DNA from: Verrucomicrobia bacterium UBA1263
GTDB lineage: Bacteria; Verrucomicrobiota; Verrucomicrobiia; Limisphaerales; UBA1412
Length of the DNA stretch: 27,326 nucleotides
Direction: 5' to 3'
Assembly (NCBI GenBank): GCA_002308515.1
Contig: DBVN01000022.1
Location: forward strand, 7,448-34,773
Shown here piece after piece: positions 16,262 to 24,595 of this stretch (position 1 is the first letter of the stretch; every line of letters begins with the position of its first letter). The notes below the pieces were generated by a model that was given only the letters and a program-made list of their open reading frames with translations, searched no databases and was not told the origin of the DNA. The translations under genes were made by a program, and so were the position numbers.

Positions 16262-17674
16262 ATGCTGGCTAATCAGTTATGGGAGCGGACGTGCGGGCGT
16301 CTAAAGAAAATCTTAACCACAGAGATTTATGATTTGTGGTTTGCCAAGCTCAAAGTGCTTGATTATGAAAGCAATATCCTTTCTCTTGGAATTTGGGACG
16401 AGTTTGCGCTTCTTTGGTTCAAAGAAAATTATGTTGGTATGGCTGAAGATGCTCTTCGGGAAATCACCGGCGAATCTATAGCTGTTCAGCTGCAAGTCGT
16501 TTCTTTTGAGGATCATTCAGAACCTTCCGCGGAACAGACAGATGCCTCTCAAACAGAAAATCTTACGGAATCTTCTGCCGCGCAAAATATGCCCGCGATC
16601 CCGCCGACTGTTTATACGCCTGGAACCACAACGGAAGTTCAAAACATATTGAACCCAAAATATACTTTTGAATCCTTTGTGGTAGGGGATAACAGCAGCA
16701 TGGCACACGCGGCGGCAATGGCTGTTGCCCAAAATCCGGGACAAAGTTATAATCCGCTATTTATCTATGGCGGAGTGGGTTTAGGGAAAACCCATCTGCT
16801 TCACGCTATCGGTAATCGTGTGATTGACAACGCGGTGAAAAAAGGAAAACGGGTAAGAGTCGTTTATGTGACTCTGGAGAAATTCCTGAATGAATATATC
16901 GAAGCTGTCCGTGAACAGAAGTGTGATCGTTTTCGCAGAAAATATCGCCGGGTAGATGTGCTTTTAATTGATGATGTTCAATTCCTTGCAGGCCGAGAAG
17001 GACTTCAGGAAGAGTTTTTCCACACTTTCAATGATCTCTATAATGACAAGAAGCAGATCGTTTTGACCTCTGACCGTTCGTTGAGCGAGATCAAAAAGCT
17101 GGAGGAACGTCTGGTTTCCCGTTTCAGCTGGGGTCTGGTCACCGATATCCAGCCGCCGAATGTGGATCTGAGAATGGCCATTCTCAAGCAGAAGGCGAAA
17201 GATATGAATTTCCAGATGCCTGACGAGGTCTGTGTATTCCTGGCACAGAAGATCCGCGCCAATGTCCGTGAGCTGGAAGGAGCTTTGATCCGTATGGGCT
17301 CTTATATCAAGCTGACTCAGGCTACTTGGAGTATTGAGACGGCCAAGGTGGCTTTGCAGGATCTGCTGAGCCGTCAGCTTGCCCAGGCACCCAATATCGA
17401 GGATATCCAGAAGAAAGTGGCCTCAGTGTATGATATTCGCGTGTCGGATATTATAAGCAAGAAACGTCCTGCCAACATAGCCTTTCCGCGTCAGGTCGCC
17501 ATGTATCTGTGCCGCGAGCTGACTCATCAGCCTTTGATAGCCATTGGCGAGGCTTTTGGCGGAAGAGATCACGGGACGGTCATTCATGCTTGTAAAGTGG
17601 TTGAGAACCAGATGGATGTGGATGATAATGTGCGTAATTCCATCCAAAAGCTCAAAAACGAACTGGAATATTAA
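16262..17674 (+). CDS. dnaA: Chromosomal replication initiator DnaA
   Basis: This 470-residue protein has the four DnaA domains. Domain I is about 1-80, and an acidic, Ser/Thr/Gln-rich linker (about 85-130) is domain II. The AAA+ domain has Walker A GGVGLGKT (170-177) and Walker B LLIDDVQF (234-241). C-terminal domain IV carries the box-binding signature DHGTVIHACKVV (436-447). DnaA binds DnaA boxes and opens the origin to start replication. The AAA+ segment VSRFSWGLVTDIQPPN is of a type I associate with Verrucomicrobiota and Lentisphaerota. There is no Shine-Dalgarno before the ATG. The gene is followed after 12 bases by aroA, so the two are probably co-transcribed. Confidence 0.97.
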   Translation: MLANQLWERTCGRLKKILTTEIYDLWFAKLKVLDYESNILSLGIWDEFALLWFKENYVGMAEDALREITGESIAVQLQVVSFEDHSEPSAEQTDASQTENLTESSAAQNMPAIPPTVYTPGTTTEVQNILNPKYTFESFVVGDNSSMAHAAAMAVAQNPGQSYNPLFIYGGVGLGKTHLLHAIGNRVIDNAVKKGKRVRVVYVTLEKFLNEYIEAVREQKCDRFRRKYRRVDVLLIDDVQFLAGREGLQEEFFHTFNDLYNDKKQIVLTSDRSLSEIKKLEERLVSRFSWGLVTDIQPPNVDLRMAILKQKAKDMNFQMPDEVCVFLAQKIRANVRELEGALIRMGSYIKLTQATWSIETAKVALQDLLSRQLAQAPNIEDIQKKVASVYDIRVSDIISKKRPANIAFPRQVAMYLCRELTHQPLIAIGEAFGGRDHGTVIHACKVVENQMDVDDNVRNSIQKLKNELEY

Positions 17675-17686
17675 AACAAAGCGCCT

Positions 17687-18907
17687 GTGAAAACTTGGCC
17701 AGAGACCCTTGAGATCCAGCCTCTTGCCGAAGTCCGGCAAACAGTCGTCACGATTCCCGGATCCAAAAGTATTACCAACCGCGCGTTGATATTGTCCGCT
17801 TTGGCAAATGGCCCGGTAACACTGCGGGGAGCTCTTTGGAGCGAGGATACTCAAGTGATGGCGGATGCGCTTCGCAAAGCGGGGATCGAATTGGAGGTCG
17901 AGCAGGATCCCCGGGAAGACGCGAATCGGATCTTTCATCTTCAAGGTATAAGCGATAACCATTTGCAAGGCGGAACATTATCCCACCCGGTCGAAATCTA
18001 TGTGGGCAATTCCGGAACGTCTGCCCGGTTCCTGATGGCTTTTTTCTGCGCGGCTGCCCGCGGCTGGTATCGTTTGCATGGTACACCTCGGATGCATGAG
18101 CGTCCCCAGCAGGAGCTTTTTGACGCGCTGCGCCGTCTGGGCTATACGGTGACATCCGAAAAAGAGGGGTATCTGCCGGCACTGATCGGAGCGGAAGGCT
18201 CCGTTTCTTCCCGACAGCCTTGTTCCATTTCCCAGCAATCCAGTTCACAATACGCTTCGGCGCTGATGCTTTCAGCGGAAAAGGGCGGCTGGTATATTCA
18301 ACTGCCAGGAGCCGAAAGCCCTTATATCCGAATGACCCGCCAGATCATTGAGACTTTTCCGCACCATGGCGGAGAATTTCAGATCGAACCGGATGCCTCC
18401 AGTGGCAGCTATTTCTACGCGGCTAATGTTTGGGCTTCGCGATATCCATCGGAGAAACCGATCTCGGTCGCGCATTGGCCTGTTTCCGGATGGCAGCCCG
18501 ATCAGTATTTCCCGGAATATCTTCCTCTTCCTAAAACAGTTTCCAGAGAAAAAGATTTAGGCGACAGTATCCTGACGGCGATTGCCATCGCGCCTTTGGC
18601 TCAGGCTCCGGTGACTTTTACCGACCTGGGACGTTTGCGTGTCCAGGAGTCCGAGCGTGTGTATGCGATGAAAACGGAGCTGACCCGCTGCGGGGTCAAA
18701 GTGGAAGAAAAAGGGGATACTCTGATCGTTTATCCCTCCAGACCTCACGGAGCAGAAATCGAAACTTATAACGATCACCGGATCGCGATGGCGTTTTCGG
18801 TTCTGGGGCTGGGTGTGCCGGGAATGGTCATCAAAAATCCGGCTTGCGTGGCAAAAACTTTTCCAACGTTCTTCGATAAATTGAATGAACTTAGAAGCGA
18901 TTCTTAG
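17687..18907 (+). CDS. aroA: 3-phosphoshikimate 1-carboxyvinyltransferase (EPSP synthase)
   Basis: This 406-residue enzyme of the shikimate pathway transfers the enolpyruvyl group of PEP to shikimate-3-phosphate in aromatic amino acid synthesis. Visible motifs are the substrate loop PGSKSITNRAL (24-34, Lys27), GNSGTSARF (107-115), SSQYASALMLSA and NDHRIAMAF (362-370). The start is GTG at 17687, 12 bases after dnaA; it places the first motif at the usual distance from the N-terminus. The protein is slightly shorter than the usual 420-430 residues. Its last 17 bases overlap the 3' end of the convergent accD gene. Confidence 0.95.
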   Translation: MKTWPETLEIQPLAEVRQTVVTIPGSKSITNRALILSALANGPVTLRGALWSEDTQVMADALRKAGIELEVEQDPREDANRIFHLQGISDNHLQGGTLSHPVEIYVGNSGTSARFLMAFFCAAARGWYRLHGTPRMHERPQQELFDALRRLGYTVTSEKEGYLPALIGAEGSVSSRQPCSISQQSSSQYASALMLSAEKGGWYIQLPGAESPYIRMTRQIIETFPHHGGEFQIEPDASSGSYFYAANVWASRYPSEKPISVAHWPVSGWQPDQYFPEYLPLPKTVSREKDLGDSILTAIAIAPLAQAPVTFTDLGRLRVQESERVYAMKTELTRCGVKVEEKGDTLIVYPSRPHGAEIETYNDHRIAMAFSVLGLGVPGMVIKNPACVAKTFPTFFDKLNELRSDS

Positions 18908-19823
18908 CGCGGGACATATACCCCAGCAGGGAAATCAGAGTGCGCTTCATCTCGTTGCGGTCCAGAATAAGATCTATCAGACCATGATCCAGAAGGAATT
19001 CCGATGTCTGGAAATCGGATGGAAGTTCCTGATGGGTCGTGCTTTGGATGACACGCGGTCCGGCAAAACCGATCATGGCGCGAGGCTCAGCGATGATCAC
19101 ATCACCCAATGAGGCGAAACTGGCCATCACACCCGCGGTCGTCGGGTTTGTCAGTACACTGATATAGGGCAGCTGGGCTTTGGCGTGGAACGCGAGCGCG
19201 GCACTGGTCTTGGCCATCTGCATCAGGCTGAACATACCTTCATACATACGCGCTCCCCCGCTGGCGGCAAAGATGATGACTGGCAGATTGCGGTCGGTGG
19301 CTTCTTCCACCAGACGGGTGATTTTTTCGCCCACAACGCTTCCCATGGAGCCTCCCAGGAATTTGAAATCCATCACGGCCAGAGCCACACGATGGGGGCC
19401 GATATCGCCCACACCGGTCACGACCGCGTCACGCAGACCGGTTTTTTCCTGATTCTGTTTGATTTTTTCAGTGTAATTGGAAGGGCCTTTAAAAGAAAGA
19501 ATGTCAATGCTTTGCAAGTCAGCATTCGTTTCCTCGAAAGAGCAGGTCTCTACCAGAGAATTGATTCGTTCGCGCGCGCTGAAAGGGAAATGATAAGAGC
19601 AGTGCATACACACTTTCAGGTTATCATCCAAGTATTTGTCGTAAAGCAGCTCATTACACTTGGGACATTTGGTCCACAAACCCTCCGGGATATCCAAACG
19701 GGGCGCGCCGATAGGCGGAAGCTTGGATACACGCGGGATCAGAGGTGCATCCGCCAGCGGAGTGATGGCAGGTTCCACACTTTCCACACCGGATACTTTA
19801 CGAGTTTTTACTCTTTTTTTCAT
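18891..19823 (-). CDS. accD: Acetyl-CoA carboxylase carboxyltransferase subunit beta
   Basis: This 310-residue protein has the AccD layout. A zinc ribbon with C53-P-K-C56 and C72-M-H-C75 is followed by a crotonase-like carboxyltransferase domain (about 95-300) with FKFLGGSMGSVVGEKI, ASGGARMYEG and PTTAGVMASFASLGD. With AccA it transfers the carboxyl group from biotin to acetyl-CoA, giving malonyl-CoA for fatty acid synthesis. A basic, Pro-rich N-terminal extension of about 45 residues precedes the zinc ribbon. It faces aroA and overlaps its end by 17 bases; no terminator separates them. It is transcribed divergently from rpsP. Confidence 0.96.
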   Translation of the reverse strand: MKKRVKTRKVSGVESVEPAITPLADAPLIPRVSKLPPIGAPRLDIPEGLWTKCPKCNELLYDKYLDDNLKVCMHCSYHFPFSARERINSLVETCSFEETNADLQSIDILSFKGPSNYTEKIKQNQEKTGLRDAVVTGVGDIGPHRVALAVMDFKFLGGSMGSVVGEKITRLVEEATDRNLPVIIFAASGGARMYEGMFSLMQMAKTSAALAFHAKAQLPYISVLTNPTTAGVMASFASLGDVIIAEPRAMIGFAGPRVIQSTTHQELPSDFQTSEFLLDHGLIDLILDRNEMKRTLISLLGYMSRAKNRF

Positions 19824-19971
19824 ATATCATCCTCGATGATCGCGAACGACAAAGGGGATTTTACCAGAACCGAGAAAAAATGACAATCGCGAGTTTTTTC
19901 TGAAAATGCTAAACAGTGCTTGCAAAATTTTGCCGGAACAGCTAACTTGATGAGCCCTTTTGGGGTAGGGA

Positions 19972-19995
19972 AGTCTCTTCGCGGACGAAGAGACT
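19972..19995 (+). promoter_or_regulatory. Perfect hairpin in the rpsP leader
   Basis: AGTCTCTTCG and CGAAGAGACT form a perfect 10-bp stem with a CGGA loop. It ends 19 bases before the rpsP start codon. There is no T-run, so it is not a normal terminator. Such a stem in a ribosomal protein operon leader could bind a ribosomal protein for feedback control or protect the mRNA end; this is inference. Confidence 0.5.
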
Positions 19996-20014
19996 CGGAC
20001 GAGAATTATAAAAT

Positions 20015-20263
20015 ATGGTTAGAATTCGTTTAAAACGTGCAGGCGCCAAGAACCAGCCGGCATATCGTGTTGTGGTGACAGACAGCCGCAGCCCTCGTGA
20101 CGGTCGGTTTATCGAGGAGCTTGGATATTATGAGCCGCTGAAAGCGGGAAATAATGCCAAAATCAACGTGGAGCGCGCTGACTATTGGCTGAAATGCGGT
20201 GCGAAACCCTCTTTTACAGTTGCCAGTTTGATTACGAAAGAACGTAAGAAATCTGTGCAATAA
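20015..20263 (+). CDS. rpsP: 30S ribosomal protein S16
   Basis: This 82-residue protein begins MVRIRLKRAGAKNQPAYRVV and continues DSRSPRDGRFIEELGYYEPL, which is typical S16. It is an early-binding protein of the small ribosomal subunit. It leads the rpsP-khpA-trmD-rplS group and is preceded by a perfect 10-bp hairpin. The next gene follows after 9 bases. Confidence 0.97.
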   Translation: MVRIRLKRAGAKNQPAYRVVVTDSRSPRDGRFIEELGYYEPLKAGNNAKINVERADYWLKCGAKPSFTVASLITKERKKSVQ

Positions 20264-20272
20264 CAGCTTTGT

Positions 20273-20554
20273 ATGCAAGAGTTTCTTGAATACGTAATCA
20301 AAAATCTCGTAGCGGTTCCGGAAGATGTTGTTATCACTCCGGTCGAACGCGGCGGGATCACAGTTTACGAGCTGCGGGTCAACCCGGCGGATGCCGCCCG
20401 GGTGATCGGCCGCAAGGGTAGCACCATCAATGCTATCCGCGCACTGCTCGTGGCTGGCAGCGCAAAGCAGGGCAAGCGTAGTGTGCTGGAGCTAATCGAA
20501 GAAGTGGACGGCTCTGAGTACAAGAATGAAGATACGACCGAGAGCGAGGTCTAA
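20273..20554 (+). CDS. khpA: KH-domain RNA-binding protein (KhpA/YlqC type)
   Basis: This 93-residue protein has the KH motif RVIGRKGSTINAIRALL (residues 43-59), including the GRKG loop that contacts RNA. Small KH proteins of this family sit between rpsP and trmD in many bacteria and act as RNA chaperones or post-transcriptional regulators. Its position 9 bases after rpsP supports the assignment. The tail after residue 80 is acidic and probably disordered. Confidence 0.9.
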   Translation: MQEFLEYVIKNLVAVPEDVVITPVERGGITVYELRVNPADAARVIGRKGSTINAIRALLVAGSAKQGKRSVLELIEEVDGSEYKNEDTTESEV

Positions 20555-20595
20555 AACCGCTCAAAGGGTGAACTTTTTCGGATAGAGACCGGAGC

Positions 20596-21297
20596 ATGAA
20601 GATCGATGTGCTCACTTTATTTCCCGGAATGTTTGCCGGGCCGCTGGATGAAAGCATCGTTCAGCGAGCCAGAGAGAATGGAATCCTCCAACTGGGGATC
20701 CATAATCTGCGGGTGTACACCCACGATCAGCGTCAGACGGTCGATGACCGGCCTTTTGGCGGAGGTCCTGGGATGCTGTTAAAGCCCGAACCGCTCTTTG
20801 AAGCTTTGGAAGCGCTGACAGATGTCAGCAGTCATGTCATTTTTATGACACCGTCGGGACGACGATTCACCCAGGCGATCGCCAGGGAATTGGTCTCCCA
20901 GGAACATTTGGTCTTGGTATGTGGAAGCTATGAAGGCTTTGACCAGCGGGTGCTGGATGTCTGGGCCGATGACGAGTTGTCCATTGGGGACTATGTTCTG
21001 ACCAATGGCGCTTTGCCGGCGATGGTGATCGTAGATGTAGTGACCCGTCTGCTGCCAGGCGCGCTGGGAAAGGATGAGAGTTCTGAGGAGGAATCCTTCA
21101 GTTCCAATCGTCTGGAATATCCCCAGTACACGCGCCCAGCCACGTTCCGGGGAATGGAAGTGCCGGAGATACTCCTTTCCGGTCATCATGCCCATATCGC
21201 CCAATGGCGGGCGGAACAATCCAAACTGAAAACAGCGGCCGTGCGCCCGGATTTATTAGAAGCTGAGATCCAGAAGGCTGGATCCAGAAAGAATTAG
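20596..21297 (+). CDS. trmD: tRNA (guanine-N1)-methyltransferase
   Basis: This 233-residue enzyme methylates G37 next to the anticodon of certain tRNAs using S-adenosylmethionine, which prevents frameshifting. Motifs are MKIDVLTLFPGMF (1-13), RPFGGGPGMLLKPEP (52-66), the SAM-binding trefoil knot CGSYEGFDQRV (109-119) and SIGDYVLTNGALPAMVIVD (129-147). GFDQRV and TNGALPA differ slightly from the commoner GIDERV and TGGELPA. Short spacing to khpA and rplS indicates one operon. rimM, which usually precedes trmD, is missing here. Confidence 0.96.
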   Translation: MKIDVLTLFPGMFAGPLDESIVQRARENGILQLGIHNLRVYTHDQRQTVDDRPFGGGPGMLLKPEPLFEALEALTDVSSHVIFMTPSGRRFTQAIARELVSQEHLVLVCGSYEGFDQRVLDVWADDELSIGDYVLTNGALPAMVIVDVVTRLLPGALGKDESSEEESFSSNRLEYPQYTRPATFRGMEVPEILLSGHHAHIAQWRAEQSKLKTAAVRPDLLEAEIQKAGSRKN

Positions 21298-21303
21298 AAG
21301 TTT

Positions 21304-21681
21304 ATGAAGCAAGCGTTGATTGATAAAATCGAGTCTGCCTACACGAGAAAAGATCCTATCTCCTTCTCTGTGGGTGATACTGTGAATGTTCATACCAAAG
21401 TCAAAGAAGGTGACAAGGAACGTATCCAGGTTTTCACTGGTGTGGTCATTGGCCGCCGCGGTCATGGTCTGAATGAATCCTTCACAGTTCGCCGTATCAG
21501 CTACGGTGAGGGTGTGGAACGTGTTTTCCCGATCCATTCTCCTCGTATCGAGAAGGTAGTAGTGGAACGTTACGGTTCTGTCCGCAGAGCCAAGCTGACC
21601 TATCTGCGTGATCGTATTGGTAAGAGCGCTCTGGCCGTCAAGGAAAAGGACGTGCGCGTTTCCAAGAAGAAAAAGGCATAA
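21304..21681 (+). CDS. rplS: 50S ribosomal protein L19
   Basis: This 125-residue protein has the L19 core FSVGDTVNVHTKVKEGDKER, then FTGVVIGRRGHGLNESFTVR, then SYGEGVERVFPIHSPRIEK, and a basic tail. L19 lies at the interface of the ribosomal subunits. It begins 6 bases after trmD and ends the operon; a strong intrinsic terminator follows. Confidence 0.97.
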   Translation: MKQALIDKIESAYTRKDPISFSVGDTVNVHTKVKEGDKERIQVFTGVVIGRRGHGLNESFTVRRISYGEGVERVFPIHSPRIEKVVVERYGSVRRAKLTYLRDRIGKSALAVKEKDVRVSKKKKA

Positions 21682-21721
21682 GCCTCTTTTCTCTGTTATT
21701 ATTTGATTTAGTTATTTTGCG

Positions 21722-21756
21722 AGCGAGGGTGACTTCACCCTCGCTGCTCTGTTTTT
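21722..21756 (+). terminator. Intrinsic terminator after rplS
   Basis: AGCGAGGGTG and CACCCTCGCT form a perfect 10-bp stem around loop ACTT, followed by GCTCTG and TTTTT. It lies 40 bases after the rplS stop codon and closes the ribosomal protein operon. Confidence 0.85.
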
Positions 21757-21776
21757 ATGGGGAAAGGGTTTGAAGT

Positions 21777-22373
21777 ATGAAACTGAAACGCTCTTTTTAC
21801 ACACGGGAAATTTTGACCGTTTCGCGCGAGCTGATCGGCAAGAATCTGGTTCACTGCACTCCGCAGGGGATCACCAAAGGCCGCATCGTGGAGGTGGAGG
21901 CGTATGTCGGCGCGGTGGACAAAGCCTCTCACGCTTACGGCAACAAGCGCACCGGGCGCACAGCCATCCAGTACAGTGTGGGCGGCTTCGCTTATGTGTA
22001 CCTGATCTATGGGATGTATGACTGCATGAACATCGTGACCGGGCAGGAGGGACTGGCCGAAGCGATCCTGATCCGCGCACTGGAACCGGTGGAGGGAATC
22101 GAACTGATGCGGAAACGCCGTCGCACCACGGCCTTAAAAAATCTGTGCAGCGGGCCCGGCAAGCTCTGCATGGCGATGGGGATCACGCGCGAATGCTATG
22201 GTCTGGACCTGTGCGGTGATGAATTGTATCTGGAGGAGGGGAGCATTCTCGTCAAACCGGACGAGATCAGCGCCACCAAACGCATCAACATTGACTACGC
22301 CGAGGAAGCGCGCGATTTCCCCTGGCGGTTCATCCTCACCGGAAGCCCGTTTTTATCGGTAAAAGTCAATTAA
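21777..22373 (+). CDS. 3-methyladenine DNA glycosylase (AAG/MPG family)
   Basis: This 198-residue protein has the fold and size of the AAG/MPG family, which flips out alkylated purines and cleaves the base in base excision repair. IVEVEAYVG (residues 37-45) carries the catalytic Glu equivalent (E41), and YVYLIYGMYDCMNIV (73-87) is the conserved core strand. LCSGPGKLCMAMGI is the usual C-terminal motif. The last codons are unusual: residues 188-196 lie in the 28-bp repeat that also occurs at 26582, and the final VN and stop come from beyond it. The stop overlaps the 3' end of the convergent res gene by 4 bases. See the insertion finding. Confidence 0.93.
   Translation: MKLKRSFYTREILTVSRELIGKNLVHCTPQGITKGRIVEVEAYVGAVDKASHAYGNKRTGRTAIQYSVGGFAYVYLIYGMYDCMNIVTGQEGLAEAILIRALEPVEGIELMRKRRRTTALKNLCSGPGKLCMAMGITRECYGLDLCGDELYLEEGSILVKPDEISATKRINIDYAEEARDFPWRFILTGSPFLSVKVN
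22338..22365 (+). repeat. Left 28-bp direct repeat flanking the R-M cassette
   Basis: This copy begins ACCGGAAGCCCG and ends GTAAAAG, inside the 3' end of the glycosylase gene. It matches 26582-26609 at 27 of 28 bases; the only difference is G at 22358 against A at 26602. The res stop codon lies 5 bases beyond it. Confidence 0.9.
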
Positions 22374-24595
22374 AATACTTCATCTAGTGGTTTCCATTGA
22401 CTATCAGCCATATCGTCTTTATACTCGGTATTATTGATGTACAGACGTTGATCCTTGTCTCGGACAAAACCCCAATGGAGTTTATGCTTTTGGGCATAGT
22501 TTTTGAAAGCATTAAACTTATTTTCAATCTGTCTATCGATGTTTTTGCTTTTACCTTTAAATTCACCGCCTTTTGTTTCAATGATCCAGACGGTGCCGTT
22601 CTTCTTTTTAACGATATAGTCGGCGTAGAATAACCATTGATGCTGTACCCCGTCTAAATAAACAATAGAGAAGTATTGTTGTCCGGTATCACCATTTTTA
22701 TAAACCCATTCAATATCATTTTTTTTCTCGCAATACTGTTCAAACATCATTTCAGATGTGCTGCGAACAAGAGATGTAGCATATCCAGAGGTATATTCTT
22801 TATAGGCGTTGCTCAAATATTCGATTTCCTCTTTTACATTTGGGTCATATCTAAAAAAGTCTTGTTCTGGAATATGAAACGCACCTGTTTTGGGCTCTAA
22901 TTTCAAATCAATTTGCTGGGACATATCGGACGTAATCTTTCTGAATTCTTCTTTTAAGAGTTGTTCATTGTTGATTATGAAAGCATAGAATTCACTCGTA
23001 TTCAGATCGAGCAATTTTTTCTTAGACTTAACTTCTTTTCGGAATAGATGTTCCAGAATGGTTTTTACCTTGTTAGTTGATAGCCCAATAGCCGTTTTAA
23101 TGGCATCTGTACTGTGAAGCAATTGCATACCGTGTCTATGTGTATTCACGTGTGTTTGAATGTGGTAATGTTGGTTGTTGTCATTATTCAACAATGCATC
23201 TGTTTTCACAAAAGTTCCATGCAGAACATCTCCATGTATTTTACTATCAATTATATATTTATTTCCAATGAGTTTTTGCCTGTTTTCTTTCTTGTCATCA
23301 CAAAGATGATATTTTTTAACGAGTTCATCGTAAATTTTATTCAACACTTCCCGTTCGCCGAGACCGTCAAAATCGAGATCGCGATATTCCTTTTCCAGTG
23401 TGAATGTTTTGCATTTATCCTTAAGAAACAACCGTCGGGTTTCATACGCTTTGTTTATTGAGGACAGCAGACCGGCCTTGTATTTTTCGTCAAATGTGTA
23501 CACATAGCAGAAATCGAGCAGATCGTCATTGTAGTGTTTGGCTTCCGGCATACGACGAATACGTCCAATAGTTTGGATTTCAAATTGTTCACTCATACCT
23601 TCACGCAGTTTGACGAGGATTTTTGCACGAGGACAGTCCCATCCTGTGCTGATGGCCTGTTTCATGAGTAGAAATACCGGGATAGCATCGTTTGCTGTTA
23701 AATTTTCCGGCAAATCACGCTTGTCTTCACTCATCCAAATGCTTACCATACCATTATCGTATGTATAGCCCATATCCTTCAATTTCTGTTCCACAGCGCG
23801 AATCGTTTCCGACTGACCGTTGGGAAATTGGATTAGTACCAGAGGACGAATGATCTTACCTTCTGAAAGTAACTCTGTATATCGAGTAGCAACAGCTTTT
23901 CGCTTTTTATCAGCTAAATCGAGCAGATAATCGTAATCATCCGTGATTTCTATATTGTTTTCGATGCCCTCGTTGACATACAGAGCTTTTGTGATCAGTC
24001 CTTCATCAATAACATCCAGCTCATCAATTTCAATATATTCATACCTATTGTTCTGAACGGCTGTCGCACTGACTCGGATAATGTTTTTTGCGGAGAAGTT
24101 ATCAATAATATTCTTAGCTTTCGCAGTATTATTGGAATGTTCTTCATCAATGATGACAATGAAATCCATATTGCTGCGGTGTGCCTCAGCTATACGATCA
24201 TACAGATTTTTACGTTCGCTGTCACGAATGGCCGTATTATCCTTTTTCGTGATAAGCTCCCAGTTTATAAATGTAGTGCTTTCCGATGGAAATCCATTTC
24301 GGAGCGCATCGAACAGATTTTGAGTATTCCGATGAGGAGCCACTTTCTGCATTTTCTGACGGCTCTGTTCTTCCAGATCACCCTTACCGGGACAGAGCCA
24401 GATGATGGCCGTGTTTGAATTTGCCTTATTCAAATATTCGTCCACAAAACCGATCAGAATGATCGTCTTACCGGAGCCGGTAGGCGACTTCATCACGATA
24501 GTCTGTTTGGAATTCGGATTGCTAACTAAATCAAGTAATTTAATGACGGTTTGTTCTTGAAAATCGAATAGATTTAACGTAAGACCGGTTACCAT
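22370..24595 (-). CDS. res: Type III restriction endonuclease, Res subunit (helicase-nuclease)
   Basis: This 741-residue protein is a superfamily 2 helicase. Walker A is SPTGSGKT (37-44), the DEAD-box-like motif II is IIDEEH (148-153), motif V region is ISTGWDCPRAK (315-325) and motif VI is QTIGRIRR (341-348). Near the C-terminus D659 and E673-T-K675 (WIIETKGGEF) form the PD-(D/E)XK nuclease. Type III Res works with Mod to cut DNA after ATP-driven communication between two sites. It is somewhat shorter than many Res proteins (about 900 or more residues). Its start overlaps the end of mod by 7 bases, so translation is coupled. Lower GC than the neighbours suggests transfer. Confidence 0.92.
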   Translation of the reverse strand: MVTGLTLNLFDFQEQTVIKLLDLVSNPNSKQTIVMKSPTGSGKTIILIGFVDEYLNKANSNTAIIWLCPGKGDLEEQSRQKMQKVAPHRNTQNLFDALRNGFPSESTTFINWELITKKDNTAIRDSERKNLYDRIAEAHRSNMDFIVIIDEEHSNNTAKAKNIIDNFSAKNIIRVSATAVQNNRYEYIEIDELDVIDEGLITKALYVNEGIENNIEITDDYDYLLDLADKKRKAVATRYTELLSEGKIIRPLVLIQFPNGQSETIRAVEQKLKDMGYTYDNGMVSIWMSEDKRDLPENLTANDAIPVFLLMKQAISTGWDCPRAKILVKLREGMSEQFEIQTIGRIRRMPEAKHYNDDLLDFCYVYTFDEKYKAGLLSSINKAYETRRLFLKDKCKTFTLEKEYRDLDFDGLGEREVLNKIYDELVKKYHLCDDKKENRQKLIGNKYIIDSKIHGDVLHGTFVKTDALLNNDNNQHYHIQTHVNTHRHGMQLLHSTDAIKTAIGLSTNKVKTILEHLFRKEVKSKKKLLDLNTSEFYAFIINNEQLLKEEFRKITSDMSQQIDLKLEPKTGAFHIPEQDFFRYDPNVKEEIEYLSNAYKEYTSGYATSLVRSTSEMMFEQYCEKKNDIEWVYKNGDTGQQYFSIVYLDGVQHQWLFYADYIVKKKNGTVWIIETKGGEFKGKSKNIDRQIENKFNAFKNYAQKHKLHWGFVRDKDQRLYINNTEYKDDMADSQWKPLDEVF

